A stretch of DNA of 64,000 nt from Amphibacillus marinus. GTDB lineage: Bacteria > Bacillota > Bacilli > Bacillales > Amphibacillaceae. The stretch lies in contig NZ_FODJ01000001.1 of the NCBI RefSeq assembly GCF_900110345.1, positions 682,001 to 746,000 on the forward strand, written 5' to 3'. The notes under the pieces were generated by a model. That model did not search any database and was not told where the DNA came from. It was given only the letters and a program-made list of their open reading frames with translations. A program made the translations under genes and the position numbers. Every line of letters starts with the position of its first letter. Within the stretch, counting starts at the first letter, position 1. This document shows, piece by piece, positions 41,156 through 50,003 of this stretch.

Positions 41156-41687
41156 GTCAATTTCATAATTACTGATAAGAGATGAATATACGAACATTAA
41201 GAAAATGATAGTCGATCACCAGAGCAACGATTAAGGTTAGAACAGTGATCCGTTCCGGCAGCCAATGGACAGTCCTAATACATACTTAAACGTAATTAAT
41301 CTTTCAATTTATGCTCACACAAATAAAAGAAGGGGTAAGCATACCTATCATCAAGCATTCAGCAGTCCCGTAGACTCCTATGGGAACAAATCACTTCGAT
41401 GGGGTGAGTAATCGCAACCCCAGCGCGAGCCGAAGATCCACTTTGTCTAGTGTTCTGTGCTTGACAAAGTTAGCTGAGGCCGTGCCCATGGCTAGCGAGA
41501 AACTGAGGAAACGAAGATGTCTCGTTTGTGCCAGTGGGTGAAAGCGAAGGGACTGCTGAATGCGACACGCTATGCTAGTTAGTGGATTTTTTCATGTGTT
41601 TATTTTTAGCAACTACGTTTAAAGACTTAATAATAAGTTTAATGTTCGTATTTTCATATGTTAATATGAATTATGAAATTGACTCAA
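41152..41687. repeat. Structured intergenic element A (536 bp) with 49-base inverted-repeat ends
   Basis: Ends: 41152-41170 is the exact reverse complement of 41669-41687 (19 of 19), and 41182-41200 matches 41639-41657 (18 of 19), with an 11-base divergent stretch at the same place in both arms. Inside, GCATTCAGCAGTCCC (41355-41369) pairs exactly with 41549-41563. The core holds GTAGACTCC and GGCTAGCG blocks shared with element B. No ORF with a ribosome binding site is visible. A long RNA hairpin or a miniature mobile element are both possible. Confidence 0.85.
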
Positions 41688-42144
41688 TTAGCCTGTTAAT
41701 AAACTTTGTTAATGGCAACTGTTAATTTCTATTATCTGCTTGAATGAAGATGATAGACAAATTTGCTAGCATGCGCCTATCAAGATACAATTTTTTAATT
41801 CATGATCGAACAGAAAGATGACAAGTAGATTTGAGAAAAGCATTAGCAAACAGATTGACTTACTTATTTTCGATAATCACATTATTCCTGTTAGTTATTT
41901 CTTAAACATACTAAGATTAATATGTTTAAGGGGTCCCTTTATGAATAAGGACCTTATCCGAATTAGAAACATGGTTCTCTAAATCTGTTTATAAAAAAAG
42001 ACCGTCCGTCGTGACCACATCGTTTAATTTCAGTATCTAGTCTATTTGCCATGACTACGAGCAAGGTAATTATATTTTTATGATAACGTCTTCAATCTAT
42101 GGTAAAATGCTAGTAATGGACATGATGAAGAGGGAGTATCGCTG
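41688..42144 (+). promoter_or_regulatory. Non-coding stretch before the RpiR gene, with a candidate promoter
   Basis: An extended -10 (TGGTAAAAT, 42100-42108) lies about 35 bases before the RpiR start; the -35 is weak (ATGATA, 42080-42085). Small stem-loops near 41906-41960 (TAAACATA/TATGTTTA and GGTCC/GGACC) are visible. No gene seen. Confidence 0.4.
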
Positions 42145-42882
42145 ATGTATTTTTATGATCACCTAAAGGAAAATCAACATCGTTTAAACGAAACCGAGAA
42201 AATGATTCTCGATTATTTGCTTGATCAAGCTACCAAGATAAAGGATTTAACCATTCGTGAGGTCGCAGAGGACCATTTTACCGCACCAAATACAATTATT
42301 CGCCTTTGTAAAAAGCTTGGCTTTAAGGGCTTTTCAGATTTTAAAGAAGGACTTTATGCAGCTAAGCAAACGAAGCATGATTTCCTAGAAGTCACACCAC
42401 TTGATGAACAAATCGTTAAAACAAAGCAGCTCGTTAACGAAGCTGTCATTAACGAACTGGCCGAATGTTTACATAATGCTAATAAGATTCTCTTTTTTGC
42501 CGTTGGGCTTTCTCGCTTTCCTGCTCAGGAGCTCGATGCTAGACTTCAATTAGTCGGAAAGAATAGTCAAATCTTCGTTGATCCCCACGTTATGAAGCAC
42601 AATGCAAGTTTATTATCCGATCAAGACCTTGCCATTGCCATTAGCATGAGTGGTACAACGAGTAACGTGCTTGAGGCGACAACAATCGCTACTGTAGCAG
42701 GCGCGAAAACACTTAGTATCACTGGCTTCTCAACTAACCCGTTAGCCAAGCTCACTACCTATCAATTATACGGATACGCAACTGAATTAAGGGTAAGCGG
42801 TATTGATGCAGCTGACCGATTTAGTATCCATTACTTAATTAATCTCGTCTTTAATACTTATTTAACGAAATACCACACATAA
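42145..42882 (+). CDS. RpiR-family transcriptional regulator (GlvR-like)
   Basis: 245 residues, ATG after GAGGGAG. N-terminal helix-turn-helix of the RpiR type (about 1-75, with TIREVAEDHFTAPNTIIRLC) and a C-terminal SIS sugar-phosphate-binding domain (about 105-230, with AISMSGTTSNVLEAT). It is convergent with the glvC-glvA-glycerate kinase operon and overlaps its last gene by 32 bases. In B. subtilis GlvR, an RpiR-type activator, lies between glvA and glvC, so it probably controls this operon. Confidence 0.88.
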   Translation: MYFYDHLKENQHRLNETEKMILDYLLDQATKIKDLTIREVAEDHFTAPNTIIRLCKKLGFKGFSDFKEGLYAAKQTKHDFLEVTPLDEQIVKTKQLVNEAVINELAECLHNANKILFFAVGLSRFPAQELDARLQLVGKNSQIFVDPHVMKHNASLLSDQDLAIAISMSGTTSNVLEATTIATVAGAKTLSITGFSTNPLAKLTTYQLYGYATELRVSGIDAADRFSIHYLINLVFNTYLTKYHT

Positions 42883-43987
42883 TTAATCGCAAGGTCCGGT
42901 CAGCTGCTCGTTTTAGTAGTTGCGGGCCATTTTTTATTGCTTCGGTTAGCGGAATGGCCTCGTCAACGATAGGTATTACAGCCAGAATATTTTCCTCTGG
43001 TAGTGCCGTTAGGCCATTATCGGCCTTACCTGTGAAGACAATTGTCGGCTTATCATACGCCTTTGCTAAGCGACTTATCCCAATCGGTACCTTTCCACTC
43101 AATGATTGCTGATCAAATTTACCCTCACCAGTGATGACTAAATCCACTTGTTTAATCAATGACGCCAGCTCACCTTTATCAGCTAATAAGGAAAAACCAC
43201 TTTGGAAGGAGGTATTCAAGAAAGCATACAAGGCAAAACCAATTCCACCTGCTGCACCAGCCCCTGGTTCATTTTGCATAGCAATTCCAGTCACGGTATT
43301 AACAAGCTGAGCAAAGTGACGCATGCCAGCCTCGTAGCTATTGAGTTGTTCAATTGCTAACCCCTTTTGCGGCCCAAAAACATAACATGCTCCATTGCTA
43401 CCAAGTAACGGGTTACTCACATCCGAGGCGATCGTTAGCTTAACACTGTTAACTCGGGGATCAATATTTACTTGATCAATTCTTCCAATATCAGCTAAGC
43501 GCACTGGAAGCATGGTCATTTCCATACCTTGTTGATCAAAAAATTTAACCCCTAAAGCTTGGAGTAGGCCCATTCCACCATCCACTGTCGCACTGCCACC
43601 TAATCCAATAATTATTTCCTGTGCTCCCTTATTAAGGGCAGCTATGATTTGTTCACCAACACCATAGCTGGTATGGTGCCTCGGGTCAAGCAAGCTTGGG
43701 TCTACCTTGGTGATTCCTGCCCCTTCAGCTACTTCTATAATAGCCAATTTATCCTTTTCAACCCAGCCATAACTCGCGTCGATCAACTCCCCAGTTGGTC
43801 CGGTAATAGTCTCTGTAATAAGCTCACCGGTTAAAAGCTGCGTAAAAGCTAAGACTGTCCCTTCTCCACCATCAGCAATCGGGAAAGTGATCACATTATG
43901 ATCACAAAAGGCATCTTGTACGTGCTGATTAGCTACTTCACTTGTCATTGAACCCTTGAAAGAATCAATTGCTACTAAAATGTTCAT
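42851..43987 (-). CDS. Glycerate kinase (GlxK/GarK family)
   Basis: 378 residues: ILVAIDSFKGSMTS at the N-terminus, ADGGEGTVLAF, GLGGSATVDGGMGLLQALG near 130 and ITGEGKFDQQS near 285 are family signatures. It phosphorylates glycerate to 2- or 3-phosphoglycerate in the cytosol. It is last in the glv operon, an unusual partner for an alpha-glucoside system. Its end overlaps the RpiR gene end to end. Confidence 0.92.
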   Translation of the reverse strand: MNILVAIDSFKGSMTSEVANQHVQDAFCDHNVITFPIADGGEGTVLAFTQLLTGELITETITGPTGELIDASYGWVEKDKLAIIEVAEGAGITKVDPSLLDPRHHTSYGVGEQIIAALNKGAQEIIIGLGGSATVDGGMGLLQALGVKFFDQQGMEMTMLPVRLADIGRIDQVNIDPRVNSVKLTIASDVSNPLLGSNGACYVFGPQKGLAIEQLNSYEAGMRHFAQLVNTVTGIAMQNEPGAGAAGGIGFALYAFLNTSFQSGFSLLADKGELASLIKQVDLVITGEGKFDQQSLSGKVPIGISRLAKAYDKPTIVFTGKADNGLTALPEENILAVIPIVDEAIPLTEAIKNGPQLLKRAADRTLRLIMCGISLNKY

Positions 43988-44028
43988 TAGCTCACCTCAT
44001 TAAAAACGTTTTTTTATACGAATGAAAA

Positions 44029-44050
44029 GGAAGCAGACAGCGCTGCTTCC
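44029..44050 (-). terminator. Hairpin between glvA and glycerate kinase
   Basis: GGAAGCAG (44029-44036) and CTGCTTCC (44043-44050), six-base loop, followed on the minus strand by TTTTCATT. It could reduce expression of the kinase relative to glvA. Confidence 0.6.
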
Positions 44051-44062
44051 ATTATCAAAAGG

Positions 44063-45385
44063 CTATTTTAATTCTGGCCAGTAATCCTTGTTCGCTGCAA
44101 TTAAGGCATCTAATACCTGACGTGCTTTTTTCGCATCAACGACGGTACGATTCAAGGTTAAGGCTTGTAATGCTTTCGTGTATGAACCTTCAAGATAAGC
44201 CTCTACCGTTAACTTCTCAAAGGCATGCTGCCCTTCGATTAAACCTTTATAAAAAGTATCAATTTGGCCGACTGCATATGGTGCCGGACCATTCTTGCCC
44301 AGTGATGCTGCTACTTCGATCATAACATCATCTGGTAGATTAGCAACAATACCATCATTTCTAACAATCACAATATATGTTTTACGTAGATTGTTAGCTA
44401 TCGAAGCCGCAACCTCCACCATCATATCTCCGTGTGCATCGTTATGCACAACACTGGAGTCTGAAGCTGTTCCGTTTTCAACAATACGTGCACACTCAGC
44501 AAATACTTTCTTCTCACGCCCAGCCCGCACCTCATCGGTTCTAGTAAAATGCGGATCAAGCTTAGCAAGCTTATACTCTGGATACAGGTAGTATTGTAGA
44601 TAGGTATTAGGTAAATAATCTGGGAAATCCTTTAACATATCTTCAACCATGGCATAGGTGTCTAACCACGATTGATCACGTTGCTCCGCATCAACTGGGC
44701 TAAAGCCACCATTCAAGGCAATTTCCTTAATTTTTGGTGCAACATCGTTACCATCTTCATCATAGATAGCTGTAAACCAGCCAAAGTGATTTAAACCAAA
44801 ATAAGTTGGCTCTAATTTATTTACATCATGATCAATTAATTTTGCATAAGAGCGCATTAGATTAACTGGCTGATCACAAATATTTAGAATCCGATTATCA
44901 TCTGGAAAGATCCGATCTAATGCTAATGCGACTATGGCTGCTGGATTGGTATAATTCAAAATCCAAGCATCTGGACTTAATCGGCGAACGTCATTAACCA
45001 TTTCAACCATATCACGAATTGAACGAAGTCCATAGGCGAACCCACCAGGTCCACATGTTTCCTGACCAATTAAACCAAGACTAAGAGGAATTTTCTCATC
45101 CTGCTCACGCATGTTAAAGCCACCCGTGCGCATCTGACAGAAAACAAAATCAACATCTCTATAGGCCACTTCTTTATCAGTCGTGTAGGCTACCTCAACC
45201 TCTGGTGCTTCTTCTTGAAATAAAATCTTAGCAAACTCACCAATTACATTTTGACGCTCTGCATCAACATCGTAAAGCACAACACGATTCAAGGCAAACT
45301 GGTCTAAATGTGTTGTCATCGCTTTTAAAATACCTGGTGTCCATGTTGACCCTCCGCCAACTAATACAATATTATTTTTCTTCAT
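44063..45385 (-). CDS. glvA: GH4 6-phospho-alpha-glucosidase (GlvA/MalH type)
   Basis: 440 residues. NAD-binding motif VLVGGGSTWTPG at the N-terminus, GQETCGPGGFAYGLRS near 110, NYTNPAAIV, the metal-ligand Cys in NICDQP, and the metal His in GLNHFGW. GH4 enzymes use NAD and Mn in an oxidation-elimination mechanism. With the adjacent PTS permease it would split maltose-6'-phosphate or related phospho-alpha-glucosides in the cytosol. It overlaps the PTS gene by 14 bases. Confidence 0.9.
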   Translation of the reverse strand: MKKNNIVLVGGGSTWTPGILKAMTTHLDQFALNRVVLYDVDAERQNVIGEFAKILFQEEAPEVEVAYTTDKEVAYRDVDFVFCQMRTGGFNMREQDEKIPLSLGLIGQETCGPGGFAYGLRSIRDMVEMVNDVRRLSPDAWILNYTNPAAIVALALDRIFPDDNRILNICDQPVNLMRSYAKLIDHDVNKLEPTYFGLNHFGWFTAIYDEDGNDVAPKIKEIALNGGFSPVDAEQRDQSWLDTYAMVEDMLKDFPDYLPNTYLQYYLYPEYKLAKLDPHFTRTDEVRAGREKKVFAECARIVENGTASDSSVVHNDAHGDMMVEVAASIANNLRKTYIVIVRNDGIVANLPDDVMIEVAASLGKNGPAPYAVGQIDTFYKGLIEGQHAFEKLTVEAYLEGSYTKALQALTLNRTVVDAKKARQVLDALIAANKDYWPELK

Positions 45386-46958
45386 TTCCTGGCACTCCCT
45401 TTACTTTTTGTGCAATCCCTTCTACCTGCGGTCCATAAATAACTTGCAAATGCGTATCGTCAATCTTAACGACACCCGCAGCCCCGGTGTTTTTGAGCGC
45501 TTTTTCATCTGCAACATTAGCATCCTTCAACACTAAACGCAGACGGGTAAAGCAATTTTCAATTTCTTCTATATTATCAACGCCACCTAGTGCGTTAACA
45601 ATTGTTTCACCTATGTTACCATCATCTTTAATGACTACTTCTTCACCTTCATCCAGCTTTTCGCGTCCTGGTGTTTGAACATTTTTCTTCTCGATAATAT
45701 ATTTAAAGAAGAAGTAGTAGGCAAATGCATAACCAATCCCGACAATAACGGCGAAGAACCAGTTTGTCCCTGAGCCTTGGAGGATACCGAATACGGTTAA
45801 ATCAATCGCACCTCCTTGTACATTACCAATAACCACATTGAATAGATCCATTAACATAAATGACAAACCTGACATAAAGGCATGGAAAACAAACAAGATT
45901 GGCGATACGAAAATAAAGGAGAATTCTAACGGCTCAGTTATTCCCGTTGTAAATGACGCTAGGATAGCTGCATATAATAAGCCTTTCACACGCTTTTGCT
46001 CGCCACTTCTTGCCGATTTAATAATGGCAAAGCCTGCTGCTGGCAAACCAAAGACCATAAATGGCACCTTACCTTGAGCAAGAAAACGCGTTGCTGTTGC
46101 CATTAAATCAAAATCAAGAACTTCTTGTGCTAATGCTGTATTAAAAATATTTAACGCACCAACAACTTGTTCACCATCAATAGTAGCAATCCCCCCAATT
46201 GGCGTAAAACGAACCAGCTGATTAAGAATGTGGTGCAAGCCAGTTGGAATAAGCAAGCGCTCTAGGAATCCAAATAAGAATGTTCCGAATACTCCGGCAT
46301 TGGCAATGATATTACCAAGCGACTCGATAGCGCCGCCCAGAAACGGCCAAATGTAATACATGATGAAACCAAGCACTGGCACAACGACCGTTGTCACAAT
46401 CGGGATAAATCGTTTACCACCGAAGAAGCTTATTGCCACAGGAAGCTCAATATTATAAAACTTGTTATGAAGTGCTGCGACAAGTCCCCCTGTTAAAATA
46501 CCGGCAAAAACATTCATTCTCAATGTAAATATACCTAAAACCATTTCGTACTGGGAGCTAATCTGAGTAGCCTCAAGTTCTGATAAGCCTTGTCCAACTA
46601 AATAATCAATTGAAGTTGTCTCAGCTGTTAACCCATTAATCTGTAAAATGTAGCGTAGTGTGACGTGAAAAATGATAAAACCAATCACTGCTGCAAATGC
46701 GGCAGTTGGCTTTTCTTTTTTTGCCATTCCGATTGCAATTGATACTGCAAATAATATTGGTAAATTACCAAACAACGCACCTGCTAACGCTCGAATAAAG
46801 CCGATGATATTTTGGACAGCTGTAAAAGAAACAAATGCCTCTCCTACAATATCCGGATTCTGCAAGACAGATCCAAGTCCAAGAAAAATACCCGCTGCTG
46901 CAATAATTGAAATCGGCATCATTAAAGATTTACCTAACTTCTGAAAAAAATCTTTCAT
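45372..46958 (-). CDS. glvC: Alpha-glucoside PTS enzyme IICB (GlvC/MalX type)
   Basis: 528 residues, ATG after GGGGAGG. EIIC membrane domain (about 1-425, with GFLERLLIPTGLHHILN and GITEPLEFSFIF) and C-terminal EIIB domain (about 450-525) with the phosphorylation Cys in ENCFTRLR. There is no EIIA domain, so a separate EIIA-Glc is needed. It imports and phosphorylates maltose-type sugars for GlvA. First gene of the operon. Confidence 0.92.
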   Translation of the reverse strand: MKDFFQKLGKSLMMPISIIAAAGIFLGLGSVLQNPDIVGEAFVSFTAVQNIIGFIRALAGALFGNLPILFAVSIAIGMAKKEKPTAAFAAVIGFIIFHVTLRYILQINGLTAETTSIDYLVGQGLSELEATQISSQYEMVLGIFTLRMNVFAGILTGGLVAALHNKFYNIELPVAISFFGGKRFIPIVTTVVVPVLGFIMYYIWPFLGGAIESLGNIIANAGVFGTFLFGFLERLLIPTGLHHILNQLVRFTPIGGIATIDGEQVVGALNIFNTALAQEVLDFDLMATATRFLAQGKVPFMVFGLPAAGFAIIKSARSGEQKRVKGLLYAAILASFTTGITEPLEFSFIFVSPILFVFHAFMSGLSFMLMDLFNVVIGNVQGGAIDLTVFGILQGSGTNWFFAVIVGIGYAFAYYFFFKYIIEKKNVQTPGREKLDEGEEVVIKDDGNIGETIVNALGGVDNIEEIENCFTRLRLVLKDANVADEKALKNTGAAGVVKIDDTHLQVIYGPQVEGIAQKVKGVPGNEEK

Positions 46959-46993
46959 TGTTTAACCTCCCCTAAACTGCTTTCGACACACTA

Positions 46994-47041
46994 AATATAA
47001 TCTACAAAGAAACCGATTTCAATACGATTTCAGCGATTGAA
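46994..47041 (-). promoter_or_regulatory. glv operon promoter with repeated operator
   Basis: Minus strand: TTGAAA (47017-47022), 17-base spacer, TATATT (46994-46999). On the plus strand CGATTTCA occurs at 47014-47021 and 47025-47032, followed by CGATTGA at 47034, a repeat array overlapping the -35: a likely site for the RpiR regulator. A second set, TTTGTACACAAA (47064-47075) and ACGTGT-N6-ACACGT (47077-47094), lies further upstream. Confidence 0.65.
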
Positions 47042-47152
47042 AACAACATAGCATGATTACGATTTGTACACAAATACGTGTTTCTGTACACGTTTTATTT
47101 TAATGCATTGTACTCTTCTAAGCTAACACATAAGTAACGTCCAGTTAACAGA

Positions 47153-47176
47153 CAAAAAAAACGCCGGGTTCCGGCG
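47153..47176 (-). terminator. Strong terminator of the sulfur operon, beyond element C
   Basis: Minus strand: CGCCGG (47171-47176), loop AAC, CCGGCG (47162-47167), then eight T's. No minus-strand gene ends nearer than the acyl-CoA synthetase at 47602, so its mRNA would carry a roughly 430-base 3' region that includes element C. Confidence 0.85.
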
Positions 47177-47198
47177 CTTACACCTTACATATTAATTT

Positions 47199-47585
47199 TT
47201 ATTACTCAACTTTCGCAGCGTAAAATTACAGTCTACCCATTGCTCTGAGCGTCTAAATAGCCAATTACATACTTATATAGACGTTTAATTGCATGTAAGT
47301 TTTGTAACAGAAGAACGACTCCGCGTTGGGAAGTGAGGGAGCTTCGCTTTCTGCAGGCCCGAGGCGATGCCCCGGCTAGAGCTAGACCGTTTTTGCGACT
47401 TAAGGAGCTAAAACGTATGTAGCTTTTGTGCCTGTGGTGAGAGCGAATCGATTGACGCCTTGAGCGTAAACTGAGTTAGGCTCGTTTATTTAGAGACAAT
47501 AGTCAAGTTCTATCCTTAATTCTAGCTATTATGCGATGACATTGGAGTTGTTCACCTTTTTTTAACTGCGAAAGCTGAGTTATTA
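47199..47585. repeat. Structured intergenic element C (387 bp)
   Basis: Ends: TTATTACTCAACTTTCGCAG (47199-47218) against CTGCGAAAGCTGAGTTATTA (47566-47585), 17 of 20 complementary. The core has GACTCCGCGTTGGG, GAGGCGATGCCCCGGCTAG, and an AGCTA...TAGCT stem followed by TTTGTGCC, the same order as in elements A and B. No ORF with a ribosome binding site is visible. It is more diverged than A and B. Confidence 0.65.
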
Positions 47586-47601
47586 TTTATAGAAAAGGTA
47601 C

Positions 47602-49251
47602 TTACCCTACTGATAGGCGGTCAAGTTCCAACTGCTTTAACTCCCTTCGCAGTATTTTGCCACTAATCTTTGTTTTCGGCAATTCTGTTACGACTTCAAT
47701 TTCTCTTGGAGCAGCATGAGCAGCTAAGCGTCCTCTAACATGGAGACGAATTTCTTCTATTAAATCATCCGAAGCAATGTAATCAGCAGTTAACGTAATA
47801 AAAGCTTTGACAATTTCACCCCTAACTGGATCGGGCTTACCGACAACACCCGCTTCAGCAACTGCAGGGTGTTCAATCAGTGAACTCTCCACTTCAAATG
47901 GTCCGATTCGCTCCCCGGCAGAATTAATCATATCGTCATCTCTGCCTTGAAAGAAGACATAGCCTTCGTCATCCTGATAAGCGAGGTCACCGGATAAATA
48001 CCAACCAGTATATTTAAAATAGGCATCATATTTGGCTTGGTTATTCCAGATCGTTTTCATTAGACCTGGCCAAGGTGCCTTAATGGCCAGCTGACCAATC
48101 TCGCCACGCGGTAACTCTTTGCCACGATCATTTAGAATGCCTACCTCAATCCCCGGGAAAGGACGCCCCATTGAACCTGGCTTAATGATTTCAGCAGGCA
48201 AGTTAACAATTAAATGGCCACCCGTCTCAGTCATCCACCAGGTATCATGAATTCTTAATCCAAGCTGCTTATAAGTCCAGTAGATGACCTCTGGATTAAG
48301 CGGTTCACCGACACTTAATATATGCCGTAATGAGGTTAGATCATAGTTTTTATAAAGCTCACCTTCAGCCATTAACATCCGAAAAGCAGTCGGTGCACTG
48401 TACCAAGTGGTAACAGCTAATTTTTCAATAATCCCATACCAATTAGTTGCCTTGAATCGTCCGCTTTGAATGACGATAGTCGCTCTGTTTAACCAAGGCG
48501 CAAATAAGCCATAAACACTCCCTGTTACCCAGCCTGGATGTGACGTGCACCAATAAACATCGCTATCCTTAATATCGAGCACCCATTTACCCGATAGCTT
48601 GTGATGAACAAAAGAACGATGGGCATGCAAGACACCCTTTGGCTTTCCAGTGGAACCGCTGGTATAGTGAATTAACATACTATCCTCGGGATCAAGCCAC
48701 TCAACATATGGATCAGCCGGTAAATTTAGCTGCGCAATTTCTTCTTGATACAAAGTAAGGCGTAATGAGGGTAGTTTTTGCTGATTAACCCGTTTTCCTA
48801 ACTCATAATCCGTAATTAGCACCTGACCATGGCAATCAGCAATTCGATCATGAACTGCCTCACCCATAAAACCTTCAAACAAAGGACCAGCGATGGCGCC
48901 AATCCGAATTGTTGCTAAGATGGCAAAGTAACAAGCTGGGTTTTTCGGTAAAAAGATAAAGACACGATCCCCTTTTTCGACATGATGCGAACGGAGTACC
49001 GCAACATAGTGATCAATTTGCTGCTTAACTTCTTGAAATGTATACGAAATAAGATGGTCGTCATTAATATAATGGAGCGCCAACTTATCGCCAAATCCCC
49101 CCTCTACATGTGCATCAATCGTCTGGTGGGCCGCGTTAATCTTCTCATCACCTTCAAGCTTATGGTAATGATCCCAGTTAAAAGATTGATAATGACTTAA
49201 ATAATCAGTTAAATTGTATACCCCTTCATGAGGCTGTATGGTTTCCCCCAT
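47602..49251 (-). CDS. Acetyl/acyl-CoA synthetase (AcsA-like, AMP-forming)
   Basis: 549 residues from the ATG at 49251, nine bases after AAGGGGG; an ATG at 49257 is only three bases from it. AMP-binding motif LIHYTSGSTGKPKG near 205, CTSHPGWVTG, DTWWMTETGG, and the C-terminal hinge and lysine motif LPKTKISGKILRREL (acyl-adenylate-forming Lys). It matches AcsA-like acetyl/propionyl-CoA ligases. It is last in the SAM-riboswitch operon after a sulfonate-type transporter, so its substrate may not be acetate. Confidence 0.88.
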   Translation of the reverse strand: MGETIQPHEGVYNLTDYLSHYQSFNWDHYHKLEGDEKINAAHQTIDAHVEGGFGDKLALHYINDDHLISYTFQEVKQQIDHYVAVLRSHHVEKGDRVFIFLPKNPACYFAILATIRIGAIAGPLFEGFMGEAVHDRIADCHGQVLITDYELGKRVNQQKLPSLRLTLYQEEIAQLNLPADPYVEWLDPEDSMLIHYTSGSTGKPKGVLHAHRSFVHHKLSGKWVLDIKDSDVYWCTSHPGWVTGSVYGLFAPWLNRATIVIQSGRFKATNWYGIIEKLAVTTWYSAPTAFRMLMAEGELYKNYDLTSLRHILSVGEPLNPEVIYWTYKQLGLRIHDTWWMTETGGHLIVNLPAEIIKPGSMGRPFPGIEVGILNDRGKELPRGEIGQLAIKAPWPGLMKTIWNNQAKYDAYFKYTGWYLSGDLAYQDDEGYVFFQGRDDDMINSAGERIGPFEVESSLIEHPAVAEAGVVGKPDPVRGEIVKAFITLTADYIASDDLIEEIRLHVRGRLAAHAAPREIEVVTELPKTKISGKILRRELKQLELDRLSVG

Positions 49252-49271
49252 AATCATATCCCCCTTAAAAT

Positions 49272-50000
49272 CTAGCCATTATTAATTTCTAATTTGGCTA
49301 AGATATCTGTTTTGTATTGTGCGAGTTCAACTGAGCCACGATCTCTTGGTCGCTGTTGCTTAATCTTAATATCATCCACAACAGTTCCGGGCTGCCCCTT
49401 TAAGATAATAATTCGGTCACACAGATATAACGCTTCATCAATATCATGTGTGACAAGGACCATAGTCGTTTGATACTTTTGCCAGATACGGAGTAATAAA
49501 TCCTGTAATTGCATTTTGGTAAAGGCATCTAATGCACTGAATGGTTCATCAAGTAGCAGCGTTTCCGGGCTGGTAACCAGCGCTCGCGCAATTGCGACAC
49601 GTTGTGCCATTCCCCCTGACAGCTGTCTTGGGTATAAGGCTTCTTTACCTGTTAAGCCAACATAGTCAATAAATCTTAATGCTCGCTCAATTTCATCAGC
49701 TGGTGCCCCCTTTAACCCAAAGGTGATATTGGCTTTTACATCTAGCCACGGGAGTAACCTGGGCTCTTGGAAAATAAAGCCAATTGTATCATGAATACCT
49801 GTAATAACGTGATCGTTTAACACGATTGATCCTGTGTAGTGTTGATCCAAACCAGATATCGCCCGTAACAAGGTGCTTTTTCCACAACCGCTTGTTCCCA
49901 GCAAACCAACTATTTCACCTGCTTGAATCGTTAAATTTACATCAGATACGGCTTTTACCTGGTTAAATGTTCGCGAAACCTGTTCCAATACTAATGCCAT
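49272..50000 (-). CDS. Sulfonate/nitrate-type ABC transporter ATPase (SsuB/TauB-like)
   Basis: 242 residues. Walker A GTSGCGKST, signature LSGGMAQR, Walker B LLLDEPFSALDA, switch His in LVTHDIDEAL. Length and the GGMAQR signature are typical of the SsuB/TauB/NrtD group. It lies four bases after the permease gene and energises it. Confidence 0.93.
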   Translation of the reverse strand: MALVLEQVSRTFNQVKAVSDVNLTIQAGEIVGLLGTSGCGKSTLLRAISGLDQHYTGSIVLNDHVITGIHDTIGFIFQEPRLLPWLDVKANITFGLKGAPADEIERALRFIDYVGLTGKEALYPRQLSGGMAQRVAIARALVTSPETLLLDEPFSALDAFTKMQLQDLLLRIWQKYQTTMVLVTHDIDEALYLCDRIIILKGQPGTVVDDIKIKQQRPRDRGSVELAQYKTDILAKLEINNG

Positions 50001-50003
50001 CCG

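Noticed and set aside
42851-42882. Frameshift or misassembly where two genes overlap end to end
   Set aside because: Both reading frames keep family-typical C-termini; a 32-base tail-to-tail overlap needs no error.
44295-44591. 98-residue plus-strand ORF within glvA
   Set aside because: Antisense to a fully conserved GH4 gene, with no ribosome binding site.
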